Shown here one piece after another: positions 39,588 to 47,769 of a DNA stretch of 48,599 nt. The notes beneath the pieces were generated by a model. That model was not told where the DNA came from and did no database searches. It saw only the letters and a list, made by a program, of their open reading frames with translations. Position 1 is the stretch's first letter; every line of letters starts with the position of its first letter. A program made the translations under genes and the position numbers. Source of the DNA: Prevotella sp. (GTDB lineage: Bacteria > Bacteroidota > Bacteroidia > Bacteroidales > Bacteroidaceae); contig JAFSNR010000091.1 of assembly GCA_017443345.1 (NCBI GenBank), positions 1 through 48,599 of the forward strand. The letters are read 5' to 3'.

Positions 39588-41642
39588 ATGTACAAACCGA
39601 CATTCAACATGAAGCGCCAGGTCCTGGTGTTCCGACATTTCGGAAACAAGGGCTACTCGCTCTTTGCCTGTCTGGGGCGTGAGGTCGTATGCAGCGTGCT
39701 GTCTGTAGCCACACTGACCTATGCCTCTGCGGAAAGTGTCTCCACGCATCCTGTGGTGACTGATTCTGCCTCGATGACGACAGCGCGAGAGATGATGCTC
39801 GAGGAAGTCAGTGTGACTGGATCGAGGACGCCCCTGACGAAAAGTCAGGCTGCGAGAATGGTAACTGTACTGGATCGCCGCGACATTGCGCAGGCTCCCG
39901 TACAAAGTATTAACGATTTGCTGAAATACGCCGTGGGCGTGGATGTGCGCCAGCGAGGACCCATCGGGGCCCAGACAGACATCTCGATACGCGGCGGTAC
40001 CTCCGAACAGATTATCCTGCTCTTGAACGGCATCAACATCTGTGACCCGCAAACGGGCCACAACGCGATGGACCTGCCAGTAGACCTGAGTGAGATTGTG
40101 CGCATTGAAGTACTCGAAGGTCCCTCAGGAAGAGTCTACGGTTCGTCATCGCTCGTGGGAGCCATCAATATCGTGACAAGGCCAGACTCAGAGACCAGTG
40201 CCAACGTGACGTTGGAAGGTGGAAGCTACGGCTACGGCAAGGTTAGCGCCCGTGCCAATCTGAAACAGAAAGCCTGGAACAACCAGCTCAGTGCAGGCTA
40301 CTCCCGCAGCGACGGATACTCGCGCTCGAAAGCAGGAACCCTGAACACCGACTTCAGCGGCTCGAAGGCTTTTTATCAGGGACAATTCGAAAGCAATGAC
40401 GTCAACATCAACTGGCATCTGGGTATCGCAGACAAAGGTTGGGGCTCGAGCACGTCCTACGCCTCACCGAAATGGCAGGCCGACGACCAATACGAGCACA
40501 CCACGAAGATCTATTCAGCCATCCAGGCAGAGACCCACTGCGGCAAACTCAGACTGATGCCTAGCATCTATTGGAATCAGAACTACGATCGGTATGAGGG
40601 GTATCGGGATCAGCCCGAGAAGATGAAATACAACTACAATCGTACGGACGTGTACGGTGTGAACCTCAGCAGTTATTTTGACTGGGTAGCAGGGCGCACT
40701 GCCTTCGGAGCAGAAATCAGAAACGAGGATCTGGTGGGTGGAAACCTGGGAGAGCCCCTCTCGCAGACACACCATATCAAAGGTACTGACCGCGATTATA
40801 CGTTGGGCGTCAACCGCACGAACATCAGCGGCTATCTGGAACATAATCTGCTGTTGGAGCATCTGACTGTGTCAGCAGGGCTTGTAGCCGTCAAGAACAC
40901 CTGGAGCAACATGAACATGAGCATCTACCCAGGTATCGACCTGAGCTATCGCCCCAATAGCAACTGGAAGCTCCACGCCTCGTACAACACCTCGCTCCGC
41001 ATGCCGTCGTTTACGGAGATGTACTACAAACTGCAGGGCTATCAGGCCGATCCTCACCTGAAACCTGAGGAGATGCAAGCCGTCGAAACGGGCTTTACTT
41101 TTCACTCTTCACTTTTCACTTTTAACACTGCCCTCTGGTACCATCACGGCAAGAACATGATCGACTGGATAATGGACACGTCGAAGGGAACAGAGGCCGT
41201 CTGGCAGAGTGTGAACCACACCAAGATCAACAGCCTAGGCCTCGAACTCGGCACAACATTCTTCATTCGGAATTCCAGATTCGCGATGAATTACAGTTAC
41301 ATCCACCAAGACAAGGTGCAGGAAGAACACATCGTGTCGCAGTACGCACTCGAGTATCTGCGGCATAAACTGACAGCAACAGCTGATGTGCCTCTGACCA
41401 AGCGGCTGACACTGGGCCTGCACTTCAGATGGCAGGACCGCGTGGGACAATATACCGACTTCGACGGAGCAGTACACGACTACGAGCCCTATGCCCTACT
41501 CGATGCCCGACTGACGTGGTTGCAGAACAAATGGAAGATCTATGCCGAAGCCACCAACCTGCTCGACAAGCGCTACCACGACTACGGGCTGGTGGAACAG
41601 CCAGGAAGATGGATCATCGTAGGAACAAGTATCAGACTATAA
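39588..41642 (+). CDS. TonB-dependent receptor, BtuB-like
   Basis: 684 residues. The N-terminal region (KRQVLVFRHFGNKGYSLFAC, then SVLSVATLTYASAES) is a long signal typical of Bacteroidales TonB receptors. A TonB-box-like region and plug domain follow (VTVLDRRDIAQAPVQSINDL, QTDISIRGGTSEQIILLLNG, EVLEGPSGRVYGSSSLVGAI). A 22-strand barrel ends in a terminal beta signal. The layout is closest to BtuB cobalamin transporters in this phylum. No cobalamin riboswitch fits in the short upstream gap. A repeat-derived TFHSSLFTFN segment is inserted in a barrel loop (about residue 505). Confidence 0.82.
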   Translation: MYKPTFNMKRQVLVFRHFGNKGYSLFACLGREVVCSVLSVATLTYASAESVSTHPVVTDSASMTTAREMMLEEVSVTGSRTPLTKSQAARMVTVLDRRDIAQAPVQSINDLLKYAVGVDVRQRGPIGAQTDISIRGGTSEQIILLLNGINICDPQTGHNAMDLPVDLSEIVRIEVLEGPSGRVYGSSSLVGAINIVTRPDSETSANVTLEGGSYGYGKVSARANLKQKAWNNQLSAGYSRSDGYSRSKAGTLNTDFSGSKAFYQGQFESNDVNINWHLGIADKGWGSSTSYASPKWQADDQYEHTTKIYSAIQAETHCGKLRLMPSIYWNQNYDRYEGYRDQPEKMKYNYNRTDVYGVNLSSYFDWVAGRTAFGAEIRNEDLVGGNLGEPLSQTHHIKGTDRDYTLGVNRTNISGYLEHNLLLEHLTVSAGLVAVKNTWSNMNMSIYPGIDLSYRPNSNWKLHASYNTSLRMPSFTEMYYKLQGYQADPHLKPEEMQAVETGFTFHSSLFTFNTALWYHHGKNMIDWIMDTSKGTEAVWQSVNHTKINSLGLELGTTFFIRNSRFAMNYSYIHQDKVQEEHIVSQYALEYLRHKLTATADVPLTKRLTLGLHFRWQDRVGQYTDFDGAVHDYEPYALLDARLTWLQNKWKIYAEATNLLDKRYHDYGLVEQPGRWIIVGTSIRL
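41095..41126 (+). repeat. TTCACTTT-type repeat in the TonB receptor gene (family B)
   Basis: TTCACTCTTCACTTTTCACT and neighbouring bases encode TFHSSLFTFN in a predicted barrel loop. Confidence 0.75.
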
Positions 41643-41647
41643 AAGCA

Positions 41648-41677
41648 ATTAATCCCCGCCAGCCAGCGGGGATTAAT
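41648..41677. terminator. Bidirectional terminator between the TonB receptor gene and dnaA
   Basis: A perfect 12-bp stem (ATTAATCCCCGC with GCGGGGATTAAT) around CAGCCA lies 5 bp after the receptor stop and directly after the dnaA stop. On the minus strand a short T-run follows. It can serve both converging genes. Confidence 0.9.
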
Positions 41678-43089
41678 CATTTCTTCAACTTGAAGGAATT
41701 CTCTATGCTTGAGATTTCAGACTGGAAGGCCTGATCGACCTTCAAACGCTGCTCTATAATATTGCAGGAGTGGATAACGGTAGAGTGATCGCGGTTGCCG
41801 ATGAGCTGTCCGATACGGCCTGCTGGCATACGGGTGTACTTGGAGGCAAGATACATGGACACCTGACGCACCTGGACATAACTGCGCTTGCGGCTCTTGC
41901 TGAACACGCTCTGCTGACTGATGCCGTAGTGATGGCACACCTTCTCGAGGATATCGTCGATGGTGAGAGGGTGATTGTCCACCTTCACAGCGCGCTTGAT
42001 GACACGCTCAGCCAGTTTCATATCGATATTCGTGTTGTAGACGATCGAATAAGCCATCAGGGAGTTGACCACACCCTCCAGGTCACGGACACTGCCGTTA
42101 GCTGTATCAGCGATAAACTGGATCACGTCAGCAGGAATCTTCAGACCGTCACGACGACACTTGGCGTTGAGGATGTCGATGCACAACTGGGTGTTGGGCT
42201 TCTCGAGCTCGGCAATCAGTCCACAGGAGAAACGGGTGAGCATACGGTCCTGCAACCACTTGAGATCGACAGGAGGACGATCGCTCGCCAGGATTATCTG
42301 CTTCCCAAGACGGAACAGATGGTCGAAGATATGGAAGAAGGTAGCAACAGTCTTCTCGGCAGTAGCCCACTCCTGGACATCGTCAACAATCAGCACATCG
42401 ATCGTCTGGTAGAAGTTGATGAAGTCGTTGACGGTGTTCTGACGGCTGGCATCGGTGAACTGCACCTGGAACAGACGGGCAGAGACATAGAGCACACGTT
42501 TCTGCGGGTAAGTCTCCTTACAACTAAGACCTATAGCATTAATAAGGTGTGTCTTACCACAACCAGAAGGACCATAGACGAAGAAGGGATTGAAAGTCGA
42601 CTTACCTGGATGCTCTGCGATAGAGAGTCCGACGGTGCGTGGCAGCTTGTTACTGTCGCCCTCGATAAACGACAGGAAAGTCTTCTTGGGATCAAGTTGT
42701 GGATTCAGCTGCTGAGGCGTGGCAGCATCGAGGAGGTCAGGACCTTTGTTAACCAGAGGTCTGACTGGCACCTCGTCGATTTGGGCACCAGGCCCTTCGC
42801 TCTCCACATCCGTCGTGGTGTTATTCGTCTTATCCGTGAGAATCCTGTAACGAAGAGAGACGTTCGCGCCGAACACGCGCAGGATAACCTTACTTAATAG
42901 TCCCACGTAGTACTGCTCCAAGTACTCGTAGATGTACGGACTTGGAACTTGCACCAAGAGATCGTTCTCGGCCTCGGAGTAGGACTCGAAGACGAGTGGT
43001 GCAAACCACGTTTTGAACTGCTGCTCTGACACATTGGCCTTAATCAGACGAAGGCAGTCGTCCCAGAGCGCCTGATGACTATTATTCAT
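41677..43089 (-). CDS. dnaA: Chromosomal replication initiator DnaA
   Basis: 470 residues, the normal length. Domain I (DCLRLIKANVSEQQFKTWFA) interacts with helicase loaders. A variable linker follows, then the AAA+ core with Walker A GPSGCGKTHL, Walker B VLIVDDVQEW and the arginine finger region (ILASDRPPVDLKWLQDRMLT). Domain IV binds DnaA boxes (IGQLIGNRDHSTVIHSC). It binds the origin and opens it for replication. Being minus-strand and upstream of an MCE-amidase-folB group, it is close to, but not proof of, the origin. Confidence 0.99.
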   Translation of the reverse strand: MNNSHQALWDDCLRLIKANVSEQQFKTWFAPLVFESYSEAENDLLVQVPSPYIYEYLEQYYVGLLSKVILRVFGANVSLRYRILTDKTNNTTTDVESEGPGAQIDEVPVRPLVNKGPDLLDAATPQQLNPQLDPKKTFLSFIEGDSNKLPRTVGLSIAEHPGKSTFNPFFVYGPSGCGKTHLINAIGLSCKETYPQKRVLYVSARLFQVQFTDASRQNTVNDFINFYQTIDVLIVDDVQEWATAEKTVATFFHIFDHLFRLGKQIILASDRPPVDLKWLQDRMLTRFSCGLIAELEKPNTQLCIDILNAKCRRDGLKIPADVIQFIADTANGSVRDLEGVVNSLMAYSIVYNTNIDMKLAERVIKRAVKVDNHPLTIDDILEKVCHHYGISQQSVFSKSRKRSYVQVRQVSMYLASKYTRMPAGRIGQLIGNRDHSTVIHSCNIIEQRLKVDQAFQSEISSIENSFKLKK

Positions 43090-43157
43090 TCGGCGATGTC
43101 GTTATTCTTTTTAATTTTTGTTGTTACAAGACTTAGGCTTGTCGATTTTAATTGTGG

Positions 43158-43191
43158 TGCAAAGTTCGGCATTTTTTTTCAAACCACCAAA
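43158..43191 (-). promoter_or_regulatory. Promoter of dnaA
   Basis: On the minus strand GAACTTTG lies 69 bp upstream of the ATG, and TTTG sits exactly 20 bp before it. The only departure from consensus is G for T at the first base of the -7 box. Confidence 0.65.
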
Positions 43192-43442
43192 TCTCAAAAA
43201 ACGTCTGTCGTGTGTACATTCTTTCGTAACTCACTATCTCATGGGCACTTAGCGTGTTTCACGGAGCTATATGACCAAAACCCCACTTGCAGAAATTGAA
43301 CTGTTTGTAAATCAACCACTTAGCATCTGCACGAAAACTGTGTATCACACAGAAATACCCTGTATACCCATTTCCTATAAGGGAAAGCCCGAGTTTCACC
43401 GGCAGACTTTTGCCCCTCCCCGTTATTTAGACAATTTTTAAA
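43192..43442. other. Noncoding gap upstream of dnaA
   Basis: This 251-bp stretch holds no convincing reading frame. I looked for TTATNCACA-type DnaA boxes; only loose resemblances such as TGTGTATCACACAG appear, so an origin is not supported. A TTTCACCGGCAG stretch has no obvious meaning. It may contain upstream regulatory sites for dnaA. Confidence 0.4.
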
Positions 43443-44345
43443 TTACTTCTGTTTCTTGCCAAATAATGACACATGGACATAGCGCCCGGGATGAGCCTTG
43501 AGGTCGATGATCAGCGAGTCGAGATGGGCTGCTGTCGAGTTCAGATTATTGTAGATGCTGGGGTCTGTCAGGAACCTGCCCACAGTGCCCTCCTTGCTGT
43601 TCAGCTTGTCAGTGAGCGCCTGCACATTCTGCAGCGTTGCGTCGACTCTTGCCAACGTAGCCGCCAGGTCGAGCGTATTGAGGTTATGCGTCAGGGTGTC
43701 GACATTATTGAGCACACCATCAGCAGTGGCCAGCATGCCGGGAAGCTTCTGGTTCAGCGCAGCAGAAATCGCCGTTAGGTCTTTAGACACCTTGGTGAAG
43801 TCGGCTGTCATCTGTTCGATATGGTCGAGCGAGTTTCTCAAAGAAGGATCCGACAGCAGCTGATTGACATTATAGAGGATAGAGTCGAGTTTCGGCAGGG
43901 CCTTCTCCAAGTGGGGAACAAGGTTCTCGACCTTTCCAAGCGCACCCTTCTGCAGTCCGCCATTGATGGTATCGCCTGGTTCCATGATATCGTCGAAGTC
44001 AGGCCCGAACTGCACCTCGAGCTTGATGTTACCCAGCAGGTCACTGGCAATCTCTGCATAGCTGCCTTTGGGGATATGCATCTTATTGTCGATGCCGAGC
44101 TCAGCCACGATTTCGCCATTATTCTCGTAATCGTAGATGATGCGTTCCACCACACCGATGCGGTAACCATTGGCATAGATAGGACTCGAAGCCGAAAGTC
44201 CGCTGATATCATCGAATTTCACGTAGTAATGATTATCCGACGAGAACAGAGTCAGTCCTTTCAGGAACTGGAGGCCGAAGTAGAGCACCACGATTCCGAT
44301 GACGGCTACCAATGCGATTTGGATTTCTTTTGCATACTTCCTCAT
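43443..44345 (-). CDS. MlaD-family (MCE domain) lipid-transport protein
   Basis: 300 residues. One N-terminal membrane helix (IQIALVAVIGIVVLYFGLQF) anchors it in the inner membrane. The MCE domain follows (about 38-115: YYVKFDDISGLSASSPIYAN, GYRIGVVERI, ASDLLGNIKLEVQFGPD). The C-terminal half is helical with repeating polar heptads (NSLDHIEQMTADFTKVSKDL, TLTHNLNTLDLAATLARVDA), a likely coiled coil spanning the periplasm. MlaD-type proteins form hexamers that move phospholipids between membranes. The gene lies 11 bp after the cell-wall amidase gene, in one transcript with it. Confidence 0.93.
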   Translation of the reverse strand: MRKYAKEIQIALVAVIGIVVLYFGLQFLKGLTLFSSDNHYYVKFDDISGLSASSPIYANGYRIGVVERIIYDYENNGEIVAELGIDNKMHIPKGSYAEIASDLLGNIKLEVQFGPDFDDIMEPGDTINGGLQKGALGKVENLVPHLEKALPKLDSILYNVNQLLSDPSLRNSLDHIEQMTADFTKVSKDLTAISAALNQKLPGMLATADGVLNNVDTLTHNLNTLDLAATLARVDATLQNVQALTDKLNSKEGTVGRFLTDPSIYNNLNSTAAHLDSLIIDLKAHPGRYVHVSLFGKKQK

Positions 44346-44356
44346 AATATCTGCTG

Positions 44357-45769
44357 TTATTTGATTCCTTTATTCTTCTTAAACTCACGGATGGCCTCAT
44401 TCACATCGACGCGCTGATTATCCTTGAAGGCAATGATGAAAGCCTCAGGGAACTTGTCGAGGATACTGCGGCGCAGACGGTAGATCTCATTATAGTTGGT
44501 CGAGTTGCCCACCGTATACTTGAAGATTCCACCCTCCTGATAGCTGCCCACATCCGTAAGCCCCTTGAAACGGCGGTCAGTGGACTTCAGGCGCGAAGAG
44601 CTGATCAGTATCTGTACCTTGAACACAGGTTCCGATACCAGCGGCTTTGCCTCTACTGCGGGCTGCGGCTGTGGCTCTACGACTGGCTGCGGCTTTTCCT
44701 CCACTGCGGGCTTAGTCTCTACAACAGGCTGTGGCGCCTCCTGAACAGGATTCTGAGGTGCAACCTCGGGGGCTGATTCCTCTACGACGGGTTCCTGTGG
44801 GGCCATCACGGGAGCCATCACGGGGGCTACCACGAGCTGTTCCTCCTCCACTGGTGGCGTCTCGGGCTCCTTCACCTTTGTCTTCTTGGAGGGCTTCACC
44901 TTCACCTGATCCTGCGGAATCAGTTGGGGGATCTTCGCCTCCTTGCTTTCGGGCTCGGGCTGATAGGGGATGGTGATCTTATGTCCACTGTGCTTCTTGT
45001 AATAAGCTAGGAAGGCATTGAAGATACCACGTGCATACTGGCCCTCGGCAGCCTTCGAGTTCATATAGTTCTCCTCATCCCGCGTGGAGATGAAGCCAAG
45101 CTCTATCAGACAGCCAGGCATGGATGACAGACGGAGCACAGCGAGGTTATCCTGCTGGGCACCCATGTCCTTACGCCCTGTGGCCTGACAGACATAGCGC
45201 TGCATATATTTCGCCAGTTCCACACTGTTCTCCATGTTCTTGTCCTGAATGAACTCAAACATGATATTGCTCTCAGGCGAATTGGGGTCGTAGCCCTGAT
45301 AAGTCTGTTTGTAGTCCTTCTCAAGCAGGATGACGGCGTTCTCACGCTTGGCCACTTCCAGATTCTCATCCACGCCGTTCCGCTTACCCGTGCGCTTGCT
45401 CTTGCCAAGGGTGTAAGTCTGAAAACCTCGGGCAATGCGGCCTCTGGGCACCGCGTTGATATGAACGGATATGAAGAGGTCGGCCTTGTTGTTGTTCGCA
45501 ATCTCAGCACGACGGTAGAGCTCCACGAAACGGTCCGTCTTTCGCGTATAGATCACCTTCACGTCAGGGCAGTTGCGCTCCACCATCTGTCCGAAGGCGA
45601 GAGCGAACTTCAGCGTCAGGTTCTTCTCCTTCGAGATGGCACCGATGGCACCAGCGTCTGATCCACCGTGCCCGGGGTCGATCACCAGTGTAAACTTCTT
45701 ATTGGCTCCACAGACCATCACCGTTCCACAGAGCAACAATATGCTGAATATATATCTTAATCTTTTCAC
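44357..45769 (-). CDS. N-acetylmuramoyl-L-alanine amidase with C-terminal SPOR-like domain
   Basis: About 470 residues from the GTG at 45769, the most likely start because the open frame above it runs through tandem-repeat DNA. A signal peptide precedes the Amidase_3 domain (about 25-260): zinc ligands in DPGHGGSDAG, RRAEIAN and ISVHINAVP, and the catalytic Glu in LIELGFIS. A proline/valine/glutamate-rich linker (about 270-385) spans peptidoglycan. A C-terminal module (FKVQILISSSRLKSTDRRFK and on) resembles SPOR and would target septal glycan strands. The enzyme cuts the amide bond between N-acetylmuramic acid and the stem peptide. It is translated downstream of folB. Confidence 0.93.
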   Translation of the reverse strand: MKRLRYIFSILLLCGTVMVCGANKKFTLVIDPGHGGSDAGAIGAISKEKNLTLKFALAFGQMVERNCPDVKVIYTRKTDRFVELYRRAEIANNNKADLFISVHINAVPRGRIARGFQTYTLGKSKRTGKRNGVDENLEVAKRENAVILLEKDYKQTYQGYDPNSPESNIMFEFIQDKNMENSVELAKYMQRYVCQATGRKDMGAQQDNLAVLRLSSMPGCLIELGFISTRDEENYMNSKAAEGQYARGIFNAFLAYYKKHSGHKITIPYQPEPESKEAKIPQLIPQDQVKVKPSKKTKVKEPETPPVEEEQLVVAPVMAPVMAPQEPVVEESAPEVAPQNPVQEAPQPVVETKPAVEEKPQPVVEPQPQPAVEAKPLVSEPVFKVQILISSSRLKSTDRRFKGLTDVGSYQEGGIFKYTVGNSTNYNEIYRLRRSILDKFPEAFIIAFKDNQRVDVNEAIREFKKNKGIK

Positions 45770-45800
45770 CTTTAACTTCTCACTTCTCACTTCTAACTTC
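45763..45800. repeat. Family B repeat between folB and the amidase gene
   Basis: TTTAACTTCTCACTTCTCAC and flanking units span the folB stop codon region and the GTG start of the amidase. Confidence 0.85.
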
Positions 45801-46164
45801 TTTCAAAGTGCACTTCCACTCCCGCGCCTTGGCAGTCGGCACCCATGGGAGGATTCTGTTTCGTCAGCTTCAGATCGATGGACGAGACCTGCGGGAAACT
45901 CTTCTCGATGGCCCGGACGATTCTGCCAGCCACATGTTCCAACAGTTTCGAGGGCTGTCCCATCTCCTGAGCCACCAGCTCGTAGAGCGATGCATAGTTC
46001 AACGTGTCCTGCACCTCGTCGCTCGTCATGGCCTGCTCCAAAGGATAGCCCACGCGGATGTCGAGGATGAAGTCGCCGCCTACCTGACGCTCCTGAGGCA
46101 TCACCCCATGGAACGCATGAAAGCGCAACTCACGCAGAAAAATATATCCCTCAACAACCTTCAC
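45793..46164 (-). CDS. folB: Dihydroneopterin aldolase
   Basis: 123 residues from a GTG at 46164, the only start codon in frame after an upstream stop. The family pattern is present: LRELRFHAFHGVMPQERQVG (with the active-site Glu), DTLNYASLYELV and LLEHVAGRIVRAIEKSFPQV, with the catalytic Lys in the LKLTKQNPPM segment. FolB splits dihydroneopterin into 6-hydroxymethyl-dihydropterin and glycolaldehyde for folate synthesis. The start lies in the TTCACTTC-type tandem repeat, 3 bp after the stop of the upstream gene. Confidence 0.93.
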   Translation of the reverse strand: MKVVEGYIFLRELRFHAFHGVMPQERQVGGDFILDIRVGYPLEQAMTSDEVQDTLNYASLYELVAQEMGQPSKLLEHVAGRIVRAIEKSFPQVSSIDLKLTKQNPPMGADCQGAGVEVHFERS

Positions 46165-46176
46165 TTCTCACTCTAC
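46159..46176. repeat. Family B repeat at the NrdJ-like/folB junction
   Basis: CTTCACTTCTCACTCTAC contains, on the minus strand, the TGA stop of the first gene and the GTG start of folB. Confidence 0.75.
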
Positions 46177-46785
46177 ATTTTCCTGTTCCAAGTCATCATG
46201 AGCACCTGGGAGGTACTTCTTCAAGGCACGCTCCACACCCGTTTTCCACGTGTTGATGCTCTCATCCTTCAGCGAGAGCGAACCCACGAGCTTGATTACG
46301 TGCTCCAGCGGCATACGGTAACGCAGCACGCCCGAGATCAGTTTGGCGTAGTTCCAGTACTCAGGATTGAACTTCTCCGAGAGGCCCTCGACGGTGGTCT
46401 TATAGCCACGTTTGTTCTCGAACTGGAAGTCATAGCGCTTCGTGCCGTCAGGATTCACCTGCTTGATAATCTTGCCATGTACGACGTTCTTGGGCAGGAT
46501 GATGCCCTCCTCGTCGTCCTGCAGACCAGTGAAGATCTCATAAGGATAGCCATCGAGCAGACCTACGAGCGCCACCCATTTCTCCTTGTTGTTCTGGAAA
46601 CGCACCACGTCGCACTCCAGCGACTGGGGCCTGACCTCGGCAATCTCGGGGATCACCGTCATCAGATTCTTCTCCAGCACCGTCACAATCTGATCCTCAG
46701 AGAGGGGTGCATTCTGTTTCTGACCAGCCTGTGCCAACTCGTGCGCCACGCGCTTCAATGTCTCTTTACGTACATCTTCTTCCAT
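46168..46785 (-). CDS. Stand-alone NrdJ C-terminal-like domain protein
   Basis: 205 residues. Residues about 55-190 (RFQNNKEKWVALVGLLDGYP, YEIFTGLQDDEEGIILP, SEKFNPEYWNYAKLISGVLR, SINTWKTGVERALKKYLPG) resemble the region after the catalytic barrel of Bacteroidetes adenosylcobalamin-dependent ribonucleotide reductase. The ten-stranded catalytic barrel with its active-site cysteines is not encoded here, and neither is the cysteine-rich tail usual in NrdJ. An N-terminal helical piece (1-50) is extra. It could be a regulatory subunit like the NrdJb of split enzymes, or a relic. The identification is from memory of the family, so moderately sure. Confidence 0.6.
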   Translation of the reverse strand: MEEDVRKETLKRVAHELAQAGQKQNAPLSEDQIVTVLEKNLMTVIPEIAEVRPQSLECDVVRFQNNKEKWVALVGLLDGYPYEIFTGLQDDEEGIILPKNVVHGKIIKQVNPDGTKRYDFQFENKRGYKTTVEGLSEKFNPEYWNYAKLISGVLRYRMPLEHVIKLVGSLSLKDESINTWKTGVERALKKYLPGAHDDLEQENVE

Positions 46786-46803
46786 AATCCGACAATTTTT
46801 GGG

Positions 46804-46813
46804 TACAAAGGTA
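46804..46813 (-). promoter_or_regulatory. -7 box of the NrdJ-like/folB/amidase/MlaD operon
   Basis: On the minus strand TACCTTTGTA lies 19 bp upstream of the ATG at 46785. The following four genes are spaced by 3-23 bp, so this is probably the head of one operon. Confidence 0.55.
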
Positions 46814-46820
46814 CGAATAA

Positions 46821-46852
46821 ATTAAGAATTAATAATTAAGAATTAAGAATTA
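46821..46852. repeat. TTAAGAAT-type tandem repeat in a divergent promoter (family E)
   Basis: Four ATTAAGAA/ATTAATA units occupy the space where the nitroreductase -33 box is expected. Confidence 0.8.
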
Positions 46853-46856
46853 TTTG

Positions 46857-46864
46857 TATCTTTG
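46857..46864 (+). promoter_or_regulatory. -7 box of the nitroreductase gene
   Basis: TATCTTTG lies 18 bp before the ATG. The region where the -33 box should be is taken up by a TTAAGAAT-type tandem repeat. Confidence 0.6.
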
Positions 46865-46881
46865 CAGCAAAAATCATCAAA

Positions 46882-47619
46882 ATGAAATCAATTCTGACTC
46901 GAAGAACCATCCGCAAGTATGCCGACAGAGCAGTTAGCGACGAACTGCTGAACCGTCTGATGAGCGAGGCAGCACGCACCCAGACGATGGGTAACCTGCA
47001 GCTTTACAGCGTCGTTGTCACCCGTTCCGCAGAGATGAAGGCCCAGCTCTCGCCTGCCCATTTCAACCAACCGATGGTGAAAGAAGCTCCCGTGGTGCTG
47101 ACCATCTGTGCCGATTTCAATCGCACCAGTTCCTGGGCCAAGTGTCGCAACGCCGTGCCAGGCTACGACAACTTCCTCTCGTTTATCAACGCTGCCACCG
47201 ACGCTCTGCTCTATGCTCAGACACTCTGCAACCTCATGGATGAAGAAGGGCTCGGCTACTGTTATCTCGGCACCACCGTCTATCAGCCTCAGCAGATCAT
47301 CGACATCCTGCAGCTACCCCGTCTCGTCATGCCTGTCGCCACGCTCACCGTCGGCTGGCCCGCAGAAGAGCCTCCCCTCTCCGACCGTCTGCCCCTGGAG
47401 AGCTTTGTCCATCAGGAGACCTATCACGACTACCTCAGCTCCGACATCGACACCTATTATATATATAAGGAGGAGTTGGAGGAGAATCGCCACTTTGTCG
47501 AGATCAACCACAAGGAGACCCTCGCCCAGGTGTTCACCGACATCCGCTACACCCGCAAGGACAACGAAATGATGTCTGAAGGCCTGCTCGAGGCCCTCAG
47601 ACACCAAGGTTTCCTATAA
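46882..47619 (+). CDS. Nitroreductase-family oxidoreductase
   Basis: 245 residues. The start MKSILTRRTIRKYADRAVSD shows the FMN-phosphate-binding arginines of the family (RRTIRKY). NAATDALLYAQTLCNLMDEE and GLGYCYLGTTVYQPQQIIDI follow the usual helix and strand order, and VATLTVGWPAEEP is the late FMN site. Such enzymes reduce nitro groups, quinones or flavins with NAD(P)H in the cytoplasm; the natural substrate is not clear. Confidence 0.92.
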   Translation: MKSILTRRTIRKYADRAVSDELLNRLMSEAARTQTMGNLQLYSVVVTRSAEMKAQLSPAHFNQPMVKEAPVVLTICADFNRTSSWAKCRNAVPGYDNFLSFINAATDALLYAQTLCNLMDEEGLGYCYLGTTVYQPQQIIDILQLPRLVMPVATLTVGWPAEEPPLSDRLPLESFVHQETYHDYLSSDIDTYYIYKEELEENRHFVEINHKETLAQVFTDIRYTRKDNEMMSEGLLEALRHQGFL

Positions 47620-47624
47620 AGCGT

Positions 47625-47714
47625 TTAGAACTTGCAGCGAACACCTGCGAGCAGCATGCCCTGTTGACCGATACCCAGCTCGACATCGCTCAAAAACCCC
47701 GCCCAATTTTTCAT
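47625..47714 (-). pseudogene. C-terminal remnant of an outer-membrane beta-barrel protein
   Basis: A 29-codon frame ends in DVELGIGQQGMLLAGVRCKF then TAA. The final strand with terminal Phe is the mark of a beta-barrel protein's last strand. The seven residues after the ATG (MKNWAGFL) look unrelated. Only this end is left; nothing upstream continues it, and a tandem repeat lies next to it. Confidence 0.5.
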
Positions 47715-47728
47715 TGAGCAGGGAATTC

Positions 47729-47769
47729 TTCACTTTTCACTTTTCACTTCTCACTTCTCACTTCTAACT
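47729..47769. repeat. Family B repeat after the smalltalk gene
   Basis: Five TTCACTTT/TTCTCACT units; the last one supplies the smalltalk stop codon. Confidence 0.85.

Noticed and set aside
43192-43442. Possible replication origin upstream of dnaA
   Set aside because: No cluster of TTATNCACA-type boxes and no AT-rich unwinding element beyond ordinary promoter DNA was seen.
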